A stretch of 64,000 nucleotides of DNA from Myxococcaceae bacterium (GTDB lineage Bacteria > Myxococcota > Myxococcia > Myxococcales > Myxococcaceae). The first letter of the stretch is position 1; each line of letters starts with the position of its first letter. Below the pieces are notes generated by a model, which was given only the letters and a program-made list of their open reading frames with translations, was not told the origin of the DNA and made no database searches. Where the stretch lies: positions 47,640 to 111,639 of the forward strand of contig JADGHL010000002.1 of NCBI GenBank assembly GCA_019686135.1, given 5' to 3'. This document shows positions 52,402-60,785 of the stretch, one piece after another. The translations under genes were made by a program, and so were the position numbers.

Positions 52402-52956
52402 TCACAACCCGTACAGGTGCGCCTTCGCCGCGTACGCGAGCACCGCGCGCGGCACCAGCTCCGTCGGCAGCACTCCGCGCGCAAGCAACTCCCGCACCCG
52501 GGTCGACGAAACCTCCGCGAGCGGCGGCCCCACCGCGCCCGGTGCCGGGTGCCCCGCGCGGTTGATCACCAGCATCCGCGCCAGCGCGCGGATCCGCTCC
52601 GGGTCCTTCCACCGGGGCAGATCGCCGACGATGTCCGAGCCCACCACCAGCGTGAACCGGTGATCCGGAAAGCGCGCCCGAAGGAACTCGAGCGTGTCCA
52701 CGGTGCGGCCCTCACCGCCGACCTCGCGCTCGACCTCGCTGACCTTCAACCAGCCGGACGTCTCCCGGCAGATCGCCTCGCACATGGCGACCCGGTGCTC
52801 GAAGGATTCGAGCGGCTTGCCGAAAGGATGGTGGAAGCTGGGCATCAGCCAGACCTCGTCCACCGGCTGGGTCGCATGAACGTACTGCGCGGCCAGCACG
52901 TGCCCGACGTGCGGCGGGTTGAACGAACCTCCGAGCAACGCGACCTCGACCGCCAC
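52402..52956 (-). CDS. nadD: Nicotinate-nucleotide adenylyltransferase
   Basis: 184 residues from GTG 52956. Transfers adenylate to nicotinate mononucleotide in NAD synthesis. The nucleotidyltransferase motif GGSFNPPHVGHV is intact, as is the second motif SSTRVRELL near the C-terminus. The WLMPSFHHPFGK segment is a typical NadD substrate loop. Length is at the short end for the family but complete. It ends a gene string with the phosphoesterase-like protein 10 bp upstream. Confidence 0.95.
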   Translation of the reverse strand: MAVEVALLGGSFNPPHVGHVLAAQYVHATQPVDEVWLMPSFHHPFGKPLESFEHRVAMCEAICRETSGWLKVSEVEREVGGEGRTVDTLEFLRARFPDHRFTLVVGSDIVGDLPRWKDPERIRALARMLVINRAGHPAPGAVGPPLAEVSSTRVRELLARGVLPTELVPRAVLAYAAKAHLYGL

Positions 52957-52966
52957 CGTGCGCCCC

Positions 52967-53650
52967 TCACTTCACCGAGAGCTTGTTCTTCCGCACCAGC
53001 TCGACCGGATGCCGATCCACCAGCACCTTCCCGTCCAGCCGGAACGCCGAGAAGCGGAGGTTGCGGTCGACCAGCTCGATCAACCCGCACGTCTGTTCGG
53101 CGGCGCCGGTGAGCTTGCCCGGGGTGATGAAGTACCGCGGGCCGATCTGCACGACCTTCGGCTCCGGCTCGCGCCCGTGGATGAACACGAGCGCGTTGAG
53201 CAGATCCTCCCGTTCGAGATCGTTCTTGTCGTGCACGATGGTGCAGAGCGCATCGCCCAGCATGTCCACGGCCTTGTTGGGGATGCTGGCGTCCCGGTAC
53301 TGCAGGCTGTCCTTGTCCGGCACGCGCACGAAGCGCTCCTTCACCTTGTCGAAGTCCTCCGGCCGGGTCGGGCCGTTGGCGCCGGAGTCCTCCGCCTCGT
53401 CGAAGAAGGCGGGTGGCCGCGCGACCTGCTCCTGGTTGCAGAGGAAGTTCGTCACGTCCGCGAGGAAGTCCGCGTCGGTGTAGGTGCGGCCGCCGCGCGC
53501 CCGGCGCTTGCGCATCAGCACCCACTCGTCGAGGTCGTTGAACCGTCCGCCGGCGAAGATGAACCGGCGCGCGCCCTTCCCCCGCAAGAGCTCGTACGCG
53601 GCGTCGAACGCCTCGAGATCGCCGTGGCTGTCGGAGAACAGGCCGATCAC
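52967..53650 (-). CDS. Calcineurin-like phosphoesterase family protein (divergent)
   Basis: 227 residues from GTG 53650. The N-terminal metal motif SDSHGDLEAFDAA is intact (D-x-H), and the C-terminal part (FIHGREPEPKVVQIGPRYFITPGKLTG) resembles the GHTH...iNPGS end of YfcE-type phosphodiesterases. The usual GD and GNC motifs are altered (FAGGRFNDLDEW) and a ~90-residue charged insertion interrupts the fold. It is therefore an atypical member, perhaps with altered metal chemistry. It sits between NamZ and nadD on the minus strand, starting 12 bp after NamZ ends. Confidence 0.65.
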   Translation of the reverse strand: MIGLFSDSHGDLEAFDAAYELLRGKGARRFIFAGGRFNDLDEWVLMRKRRARGGRTYTDADFLADVTNFLCNQEQVARPPAFFDEAEDSGANGPTRPEDFDKVKERFVRVPDKDSLQYRDASIPNKAVDMLGDALCTIVHDKNDLEREDLLNALVFIHGREPEPKVVQIGPRYFITPGKLTGAAEQTCGLIELVDRNLRFSAFRLDGKVLVDRHPVELVRKNKLSVK

Positions 53651-53662
53651 GTGGCGCCCATC

Positions 53663-54847
53663 CTACTCATAGAGAAGGTGCTTCTGCCGTTCGGGCAGAA
53701 ACGACGCCCGTTCGGCTTCGAACCCGGCGAACAGCTCGTCCAGCGACGCGCCACGTTCGATCCCCAGGCGCACCTGATCCGTCCCGCACAGCAGATCGAA
53801 CGCGGGCACGTCCGCGACGAACTCGTAGGCATCCGAGCGCCAGCGGAAGTGCTCGGGCCATAGATCGTGCAGCGCCCGGACGATCGCCACGCCGGTGCGC
53901 AGCGGCAAAAACGCATCGCGGTCGGTCACGTGGATGAAGGCGCCGTTGCAGGACTGGCCCTGGAACTTGTCGAACGTGGGCGTGAATCCGCAGGCGCGGA
54001 AGCGCACGCCGGGTAGATCCTCGCGCTCGAGCCGGTCGATCAATGCGTCGCTCTGCACCCACGGCGCGCCGAACTGTTCGAACGGGCGGCAGGTCCCGCG
54101 GCCCTCGGAGACGTTGGTGCCCTCGCTCAGGCACATGCCCGGATAGACGAGCGCGGTGTCCGGCGTGGGCATGTTCGGCGAGGGCGGCACGAACGACAGG
54201 CCCGTGTCCTCCCACCGCATCCCGCGGCGCCAGCCCTCGCAGGGGATCACCGTCAGCCGGCAGTTCCAGCCCTCGCGCGCGTTGAACAGGCGCGCCAACT
54301 CGCCAGCGGTCATCCCGTGGCGGTTGGGCAGCGGGTAGAGCCCGACGAACGAACGGAAGCGCTCACCCACCAGGTTGCCCTCCACCTGCGCGCCGCCGAT
54401 CGGATTCGGGCGATCGAGGACGAAGACCTCGATCCCCTGCTGCGCGGCAGCTTTCATCGCCAGCGCCATCGTGTACACGTAGGTGTAGTAGCGGCTGCCG
54501 ACGTCCTGGATGTCGAACACCAGCGCGTCCAGTCCCTCTAGCCACTGGGGTCGCGGCGTGAGCGATTCGAACGTGTGGCCGTAGAGGCTGTAGACCGGCA
54601 CGCCGGTGCGCGCGTCCTTCGGGACGTCGTCCACCGCGACCATGTACTGCGCATCGCCGCGGATCCCGTGCTCGGGGCCAAAGAGCGCCACCAGCGAAAC
54701 GCCTTCGGCGTGCGCGAGCAGATCGGCGAGGTGGCGGAACTGCGCATCCACGCTGGTGGGGTTGACGATCGCCCCCACGCGCTTGCCGCGCAGGGGCGAA
54801 AAGTGCTGCGCCACCATCACGTCCAGTCCGGTGCGGACGCGGGTCAT
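53663..54847 (-). CDS. DUF1343 / NamZ-type exo-beta-N-acetylmuramidase
   Basis: 394 residues from ATG 54847. The family (DUF1343) includes NamZ, which removes MurNAc from the non-reducing ends of peptidoglycan fragments. Signature segments are ALFGPEHGIRGDAQ, DIQDVGSRYYTYVYTMALAM, FVLDRPNPIGGAQVEGNLV and SEGRGTCRPFEQFGAPWV. It lacks a clear signal peptide, so it may act in the cytoplasm on recycled muropeptides, or a different start supplies one. The ATGA overlap with the TPR/AgmX-like gene upstream indicates an operon. Confidence 0.85.
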   Translation of the reverse strand: MTRVRTGLDVMVAQHFSPLRGKRVGAIVNPTSVDAQFRHLADLLAHAEGVSLVALFGPEHGIRGDAQYMVAVDDVPKDARTGVPVYSLYGHTFESLTPRPQWLEGLDALVFDIQDVGSRYYTYVYTMALAMKAAAQQGIEVFVLDRPNPIGGAQVEGNLVGERFRSFVGLYPLPNRHGMTAGELARLFNAREGWNCRLTVIPCEGWRRGMRWEDTGLSFVPPSPNMPTPDTALVYPGMCLSEGTNVSEGRGTCRPFEQFGAPWVQSDALIDRLEREDLPGVRFRACGFTPTFDKFQGQSCNGAFIHVTDRDAFLPLRTGVAIVRALHDLWPEHFRWRSDAYEFVADVPAFDLLCGTDQVRLGIERGASLDELFAGFEAERASFLPERQKHLLYE

Positions 54848-56286
54848 TTCTTCCCCCGCGCAGGCGCCTTGAGCTCGAACTCGAAGATCGGCTCGCGCTT
54901 CTTCTTCGGAAACACGGCGTCCTTGAGCGCGAAGTACGCGTGTCCCACCAGCCATGGATCGCCCAGCGTGTCGTCGATCACTTCCGCGCCCTGCACGACG
55001 CCGTCGTCACCGACGCGCACGCGGATCTTCACCACCCCTTCGAGGCCGGGCTTCTTCTTCACCGTCTCCAGGTACAGCGCGTTGAGGCTAGCGGAGATGC
55101 GGCCGTAGATCGCGTCGATCGATCCCTTCACGGGCTTTGCCGGCAGCTTGAACCGATCGGCGAGCGCCTTCGCTTCGGCCTGCAGCCCCTCGACCGGGTG
55201 GTCGGGCGCGGCGAGCGCGGCGCGATACGCCTCCAGCGCCTCGCGCGGATTGCCGGCCTTCATCCGAAGCTTCGCCAGCCGCGCGTGCAGATCGGCCCGG
55301 GTGGGCGCGCGGGAGATCGCCTCGAGGAGCTGACTCTCCGCCTGCTCCAGCTGGCCCTTCGCCTCGTACAGCTCAGACAGCCGCAGCGGGTGATCCGCCA
55401 CCTGCCTCTCCAGCGACGAGAGCTGTTCGAGGGCGCGCTGCTCGTCGTCGGCCCGGCCCAGCTCCTGGTAGATCGCGGCAAGCTTCTTCCACGTCGCGGT
55501 GTCCACCGCGCCCAGGCGGATCGCCCGCTCGTACTCCGCCGCCGCTTGTGCCTTGTCCCCTGCTTCGAGCGCGAGGTCCGCCACGAGCCGGTGTGCCTGC
55601 GGATCGCGCGGCTGCAGCTCGGCCAGCGCCCGGGCCCACTTCGACGCTGCGGCGGCGTCCTGTTCCTTCCGCGCGAGCGCCACCAGCTCGGTCAGCACCT
55701 TCGGCTGATCCGGCCACAGGGCGATGGCCCGGGTCAGCTCCTGCTTCGCCGCGGCGGTGTCGCCCTTTTTGAGCAGCGTGAGTCCCAGGCCCGCGTGCGC
55801 CTCGGGGTCGTCCTGGATCTGAAGCGCCTTCTGGTAGAGCGCCGTGGCGGTGTCGAGGTCGCCCGCTTCGCGCATCACGTCGCCCTTGCCCACCAGCGCC
55901 GGGTAGAAGCGCGGGTCCGCCTTCAGCACGCGGTCGAATTCGGCGAGCGCCCGATCCTTCATCTTCCACTTGCCGTAAACCCGGCCCATCCCGAACCGCG
56001 CCCACGGCTGGTCCGGGTAGATCGCAGTGACGCCCTTGAGCGCGTTCCACGTCTCGTCCGAGGGCATCGCGCACCACGCGATGTAGATGCGCAGGAGCAC
56101 GTCACCGGGCCGGTTCCGCGCCTTCTGCTCGAGCTCCAACCGGAGCGTGTCCGCCTGCCCGCGGATCACCGCGGACTCGATCTCGCGGACCTTCTTGTGC
56201 ACCTCCGCCACCGGCGGGTCGGCCCGCGCGGTGCCGGCGAACAGGGCGATCGCCGAAGCAAGAAGCAGAGCGTGTCGATGAACCAT
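54844..56286 (-). CDS. TPR protein with AgmX/TonB-like C-terminal domain
   Basis: 480 residues. A signal peptide (MVHRHALLLASAIALFAGTARA-D) is followed by about ten TPR units (~95-400: YPALVGKGDVMREAGDLDTATALY, KQELTRAIALWPDQPKVLTELVAL, YERAIRLGAVDTATWKKLAAIYQELG). The last ~80 residues (SLNALYLETVKKKPGLEGVVKIRVRVGDDGVVQGAEVIDDTLGDP) resemble the energy-transducer-like tail of myxobacterial AgmX/PglI gliding proteins. Periplasmic scaffold role inferred. It is co-transcribed with NamZ and possibly linked to envelope biogenesis or gliding. Confidence 0.75.
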   Translation of the reverse strand: MVHRHALLLASAIALFAGTARADPPVAEVHKKVREIESAVIRGQADTLRLELEQKARNRPGDVLLRIYIAWCAMPSDETWNALKGVTAIYPDQPWARFGMGRVYGKWKMKDRALAEFDRVLKADPRFYPALVGKGDVMREAGDLDTATALYQKALQIQDDPEAHAGLGLTLLKKGDTAAAKQELTRAIALWPDQPKVLTELVALARKEQDAAAASKWARALAELQPRDPQAHRLVADLALEAGDKAQAAAEYERAIRLGAVDTATWKKLAAIYQELGRADDEQRALEQLSSLERQVADHPLRLSELYEAKGQLEQAESQLLEAISRAPTRADLHARLAKLRMKAGNPREALEAYRAALAAPDHPVEGLQAEAKALADRFKLPAKPVKGSIDAIYGRISASLNALYLETVKKKPGLEGVVKIRVRVGDDGVVQGAEVIDDTLGDPWLVGHAYFALKDAVFPKKKREPIFEFELKAPARGKK

Positions 56287-56315
56287 CGGACGTGGAGCCT
56301 ACTGGATACGTGCCG

Positions 56316-57530
56316 CTACTCCAGCCGGCGAAGCGCCTCTCTGGCCGCTCGCCGCGAGTCACATCTTCCCAGGCCGAGGATGCCGCCGGAGCCTTCGCCG
56401 GGTCCGCCCTTCTCCGCCAGATCCTCCAGCGCGGATTTCGCCGCGGACAGCTTCATCTCCCCCGCCACGCGCGCCGCGGCGCTGCGTGCCGGACACGCCG
56501 GGCTGGAGAGCAGGTCGACGACCCTTTCCTCCGCGTCGCTCGAGCCCTTCTTCGCCGCTTCCCGGTAGCGCTCGACGGCGGAGCCGTAGTCCTCCCGCGC
56601 CTCGTCGAGCTGGCCCGCGTACCACAGCCGCTTGCGCGGATCCTCGACCCGGGCGATCAGCGCCTCCGCCTTCTCCACCTGGTCGAAGCGGGCGGCGCGG
56701 CCGGCGGCGCGGACCTCGTCGATGGCGCGCTCCACCTCGTTCTTCATCGCGCTCGAAACGATCGCGGCGATCGCCACCAGGGCTGCCACCGCGCCGGCCG
56801 GGACAGCGAGACGGCGGAGCGCGAGCCTGCCCCGGGCCGCGTCGCGCGTGCGCGAAGCGAGCGTGTTCACCGCGGCCCCCAGCTTCCCGGCGGCCAGCGT
56901 CAGCACCGGCTCATGCCTGACCCGCGACAGCCCGAGGTTCCCGAACGGCGGCAGCTCGGCGCTCTCCGCCACCGGCGATGCGCCCGTCCCGTCTGCTTGC
57001 GGTGCCTCCACCCGATAGGGCGCGCGCGGCACGCGGAAGACCTTGATCGTCCCCGGGATGCCCTTGAGTTCGAAGTCCCCCACCGGCTGGGACGGCACCT
57101 CGGCCTTGTTCATCGCCAGGTACACCGCCTCGGTGAAGTAGACCTCGCCCGCCTCGGCGATCCCCTCCACCCGCGCGGCGATGTTCACCGGCTCGCCGAA
57201 CACGTCCCGGTTCTCGATCCGCACCTCGCCGACGTTGATGGCGATCCGGACGTCCAGCCGCTCCGCCTCCGGCGCCGTGCGGTTGTGCAGCCAGAGCCGG
57301 TCCTGGATCGCCACGCCGCACAGCACCGCCTGCGTTGGCGACTCGAAGGTGACCATGAACGCGTCACCGATCGACTTGACGATGCGCCCACCGAACGCCG
57401 CGAACAACGGCGTCAGCAGCTTCGCGTGCACGTCCAGGAGCCGCTGGTTCTGCTCCAGGGTCTGCCGGCTGGTGCGCTCGGTGAAGCCCTTGATGTCGGT
57501 GAAGACGATGGCGAGGTTCGCGGTCTTCAA
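56316..57530 (-). CDS. Class III adenylate/guanylate cyclase with C-terminal membrane segment
   Basis: 404 residues from TTG 57530 (no upstream ATG/GTG fits; the frame is otherwise Arg/Ser-rich noise). The cyclase domain (5-165) has both metal-binding aspartates: IVFTDIKGFTE and SIGDAFMVTFE. It also has RIAINVGEVRIENRDVFGEPVNIAAR and a LKGIPG substrate segment. After a linker, one membrane segment (LAVPAGAVAALVAIAAIVSSAM) leads to a C-terminal helical region with Sel1/TPR-like repeats. The order, cyclase first and membrane later, is unusual because most bacterial class III cyclases are C-terminal. Probably makes cAMP. Confidence 0.75.
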   Translation of the reverse strand: MKTANLAIVFTDIKGFTERTSRQTLEQNQRLLDVHAKLLTPLFAAFGGRIVKSIGDAFMVTFESPTQAVLCGVAIQDRLWLHNRTAPEAERLDVRIAINVGEVRIENRDVFGEPVNIAARVEGIAEAGEVYFTEAVYLAMNKAEVPSQPVGDFELKGIPGTIKVFRVPRAPYRVEAPQADGTGASPVAESAELPPFGNLGLSRVRHEPVLTLAAGKLGAAVNTLASRTRDAARGRLALRRLAVPAGAVAALVAIAAIVSSAMKNEVERAIDEVRAAGRAARFDQVEKAEALIARVEDPRKRLWYAGQLDEAREDYGSAVERYREAAKKGSSDAEERVVDLLSSPACPARSAAARVAGEMKLSAAKSALEDLAEKGGPGEGSGGILGLGRCDSRRAAREALRRLE

Positions 57531-57558
57531 GCGCGGGCACTCTAAACGTTCGGCGCTT

Positions 57559-58245
57559 CTAGCGCCGCGACTTCTTGAGCGGCCTGAGCTTGCGGGCCGG
57601 CGTCGGCTCCAGCTCGCGGCGGATCTTCGCGGCATCTTCCGTACGGCCCATGCGCTCATAGAGCTCCGCCAGCTTGCGCAGAAAGAGCTTCGATCCGGGC
57701 TCGGCGGCACGCAGGTCCATGAGCGCCTTCTCCGCTTCGTCGACCCGGCCGATCTGTTCGAGCGTCACCGCCCACTGCAGCCGCGCCTGCGTCCAGTCCG
57801 GCCGGCGCCGCGCCAGGTCGCGGTACTCCGCCTCCGCCTCGGCCAGTCTGCCGCACGCAAACAGCACCCCCGCAAGGCGCAGCCGCGCCTCGTCGTAGCC
57901 GGGCCGGAGCGCCAGCGCCGCGCGGTACGCGGCCATCGCCTCGAAGTCGGCCGTCGCCTCCTCGCGCGCGAGCCCGAAGAGGTAGTGGGCGCGCGGATTC
58001 TCCGGGGCGATCGCCCGCGCGATGTCGAGGTCCAGCGTCGCGCGCTCGAGCTCACGGCCGAGCTTGAGCCGCAGGCGTCCCGCCTCCATCCGCGGCAGCT
58101 CCCACGCCGGCGCCTCGCGGATGATCGCGTCCAGCGCGGCCAGCGCCTCGTCGTCGTGTCCGGCCTTCTCCAGCGCCAGCGCGTCCTGCATCCCGCCGGC
58201 CGCGGAGGCGGCGAGAGAGAGGCTGAGCAACGCGCGGAACCACAT
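57559..58245 (-). CDS. TPR-repeat protein, probably exported
   Basis: 228 residues from ATG 58245. The start MWFRALLSLSLAASAAGG is a likely signal peptide. About five TPR units follow (DDEALAALDAIIREAPAWELPRMEA, AYRAALALRPGYDEARLRLAGVLFACGRLAEAEAEY, AEKALMDLRAAEPGSKLFLRKLAELYERMGR). The tail is Lys/Arg-rich (LRPLKKSRR). The stop is 29 bp before the cyclase TTG on the same strand, so the two may be one transcript. Function unknown. Confidence 0.7.
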   Translation of the reverse strand: MWFRALLSLSLAASAAGGMQDALALEKAGHDDEALAALDAIIREAPAWELPRMEAGRLRLKLGRELERATLDLDIARAIAPENPRAHYLFGLAREEATADFEAMAAYRAALALRPGYDEARLRLAGVLFACGRLAEAEAEYRDLARRRPDWTQARLQWAVTLEQIGRVDEAEKALMDLRAAEPGSKLFLRKLAELYERMGRTEDAAKIRRELEPTPARKLRPLKKSRR

Positions 58246-58363
58246 GGGTTGCGGATAGTTCGGCGCGCGGTCAGGGACAAGCCCGCCGGGCGTCCACCTC
58301 CCGACGAAGCGCCGGCCCGAAGCGCCTTGACGCCGCCGCGCTCCGGATATTGAAGGGAGCGCC

Positions 58364-60757
58364 TTGCTCGTCTCTGAACGGACCCTCCGCGATCTCGGTT
58401 TCCCCCAGCTCCGCCAGGCGCTCGCCGCGCGCTGCCGCACCGGACCGGGCCGCGCCCGGGCCGCCGCCCGGCCGTTCCTCGACAGCCCCGCCGAGGTCGC
58501 CGCGGCGCTCGCCATCGTCGAGGAGGCGCGGCGCCTGGCCGAACGCCAGCTCGCGATGCAGCTGGGCAACGTGGTCGACGTGCGGGATTCCTGCGAACGC
58601 GCCAGCAAGGGCGGGATGCTGGAGGCCCGGGAGCTGGTCGCGATCTCCCAGGTGCTGATCGCCTTCGACCGGGTGCGCGAGGCGCTCGAGGAGCACGCAC
58701 AGCTGGCGCCCGGGCTGGAGGCGATCAGTCGGAGGTTGCCGCAGCTGATGCCGCTGGCCACGCGGATCGAGAACAGCTTCGAACCCTCCGGGGAGCTCTC
58801 CGACCGCGCCTCCCCGGCGCTCCGGGAAGCGCGCGACCGTGTGCGCGGCCTGCACGCGACGATCAAGGCGCGGCTGGACCGGATGCTGCACGACGAGAAG
58901 TTCGTCTCCCGGCTACGCGAGAGCTACTACTCCATTCGCAACGACCGCTACGTGGTCCCGGTGCTGGCGCAGCACCGCAACGAGGTCCCCGGGATCGTCC
59001 ACAACGCCAGCCAGACCGGGCAGACCCTGTTCGTGGAGCCGGAGGCGTTGATCGGCCTGGGCAACGATCTGGCGATCGCCCAGTCGCTGGTGGTGGAGGA
59101 GGAGCGGCGGATCCTGCTCGAGCTGTCCAACCGCGTGGGCCGCGAGGCTGCGCGGATCGCCGAAGGCGTGGAGGCCGCGGCGGAGCTGGACGAAGCGGAG
59201 GCGGCGGCGAAGCTCGCCGGCGAATTGCGCGCCCACACGCCCACCATCGAACCCGCCGACGGCGCGCTGGAGCTGCGGAACGTGCGGCATCCGTTGCTCG
59301 TGCTCGCCGGCGGAGAGGTGGTCCCCAACGACATCATCCTCTCCGGCGAACGGCGCGCGCTGGTCGTCTCCGGGCCGAACGCCGGCGGAAAGACCGTCAC
59401 CCTGACCACCGTGGGATTGTGCGCGGTGATGCTGCGGATGGGCCTGCCGGTCCCCGCCGCGGAGGGCTCGCGCCTGCCGCTCTACCGGTCGGTCCACGCG
59501 TCGATCGGCGACGCGCAGGATCTGTCGCAGGGGCTGTCGACCTTCTCCGCCCACATCGCCGAGCTGCGCGACATCGACGCGGCGGTCCAGCGGGGATCGC
59601 TGGCCTTGATCGACGAGATCGCCGCCGACACCGACCCGCGCGAGGGCGCGGCGATTGCCATCGCCGTGCTGGAGGATCTGATCGAACGCGGCGCCACGGT
59701 CGTCGTCACCACCCACCTCGAAGAGGTGAAGGCGCTCGCGCACATGGACCCGCGCTTCCTCAACGCGCGGGTGGGCTTCGACGCCGGGACGATGACGCCC
59801 ACCTACCGGCTGCAGCTCGGGTTTGCGGGCGCGTCCTCGGCGATCGAGCTCGCCGCCCGGATGGGGCTGCCGCAACGGATCACCGACCGCGCGCGCGATC
59901 TGGCGCTTCACGCCGGTGGCCCCCTGGCGCGGGCGCTCGCGGCCGCCGAGGAGGAACGCAAGCGCCTCGCCGAGGAGCTCACCCGCGCGCAGCGGGCGGC
60001 CGAGGCCGCGGAGGCAGAGAAGCGGGCGCTCGCCGCCGAACGCGAGGCCGAACGCCGGCGCCGCGAGGAGGGGGAGCTGCGCTTCCGCGAGGAGCTGGCC
60101 GCGGAGCTGGAACTGGCGGCGCACGAAGCGCGGCAGGCGGTGGCGCAAATCAAGGCCCAGGCGAAGGTGCAGGACGCCGCGCGGCTGGAGCGGGAGCTGC
60201 AGGCGAAGGTCGACGAGGCGAAGAAGCGGGTCGCCGAAGCGAAGGCGAAGCTTCAGCCGGAGGCGGCCCCGAAGGTCGCCGGAGACCTCCGCGTGGGTGG
60301 GCTGGCCCGCCACGTCGGCCTCAACCAGCGCGTGGAGGTGCTGGAGATCTCGGACGGGACGGCGCTGGTGGCCGCGGGGTTGATCAAGATGCGCGCCCCG
60401 CTCTCCGACCTGGTGCCGATCGGCGGGGAGAAGCCGAAGGTGCGCTTCGCCTCCGAAAAGAGCGAGTCGCTGAAGCGCGCGGAGGCCGTCGCCGCGGCGC
60501 CGGTGCAGACCCCAGGTCAGCGCCTGGATCTCCGGGGGATGCGCGCCGACGAGGCGCTCGCCGTGGTGGAGCAGTTCATGGATCGCGCGTTCGGCGCGGG
60601 CGAGGACTCGGTGACCCTGCTGCACGGCCACGGCACCGGTGCGCTCAAGCAGACCGTGCGTCAGTACCTCGACCGATCCGCCTACGTGCGGATGTACCGC
60701 CCGGGCAGCGACGAAGAGGGCGGCGACGCGGTCACCATCGTCGCATTCCGCACCTGA
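58364..60757 (+). CDS. mutS2: MutS2 family endonuclease/ATPase
   Basis: 797 residues from TTG 58364, preceded by GGGAG. The core is a MutS-type helical clamp (residues ~1-300; YYSIRNDRYVVPVLAQHRNEVPGIVHNASQTGQT). The ATPase has Walker A SGPNAGGKT, signature DAQDLSQGLSTFSAHIAEL, and LIDEIAADTDPREGAA. A basic coiled coil (~520-640) precedes a KOW-like segment and a C-terminal Smr domain (LDLRGMRADEALAVVEQF, LLHGHGTGALKQTVRQYL). MutS2 acts on recombination intermediates and ribosome collisions, not mismatch repair. Divergent from the TPR gene, convergent with rnr. Confidence 0.95.
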   Translation: MLVSERTLRDLGFPQLRQALAARCRTGPGRARAAARPFLDSPAEVAAALAIVEEARRLAERQLAMQLGNVVDVRDSCERASKGGMLEARELVAISQVLIAFDRVREALEEHAQLAPGLEAISRRLPQLMPLATRIENSFEPSGELSDRASPALREARDRVRGLHATIKARLDRMLHDEKFVSRLRESYYSIRNDRYVVPVLAQHRNEVPGIVHNASQTGQTLFVEPEALIGLGNDLAIAQSLVVEEERRILLELSNRVGREAARIAEGVEAAAELDEAEAAAKLAGELRAHTPTIEPADGALELRNVRHPLLVLAGGEVVPNDIILSGERRALVVSGPNAGGKTVTLTTVGLCAVMLRMGLPVPAAEGSRLPLYRSVHASIGDAQDLSQGLSTFSAHIAELRDIDAAVQRGSLALIDEIAADTDPREGAAIAIAVLEDLIERGATVVVTTHLEEVKALAHMDPRFLNARVGFDAGTMTPTYRLQLGFAGASSAIELAARMGLPQRITDRARDLALHAGGPLARALAAAEEERKRLAEELTRAQRAAEAAEAEKRALAAEREAERRRREEGELRFREELAAELELAAHEARQAVAQIKAQAKVQDAARLERELQAKVDEAKKRVAEAKAKLQPEAAPKVAGDLRVGGLARHVGLNQRVEVLEISDGTALVAAGLIKMRAPLSDLVPIGGEKPKVRFASEKSESLKRAEAVAAAPVQTPGQRLDLRGMRADEALAVVEQFMDRAFGAGEDSVTLLHGHGTGALKQTVRQYLDRSAYVRMYRPGSDEEGGDAVTIVAFRT

Positions 60758-60785
60758 TCCGCGCGGGGTGGGGGGCAACGGATTA

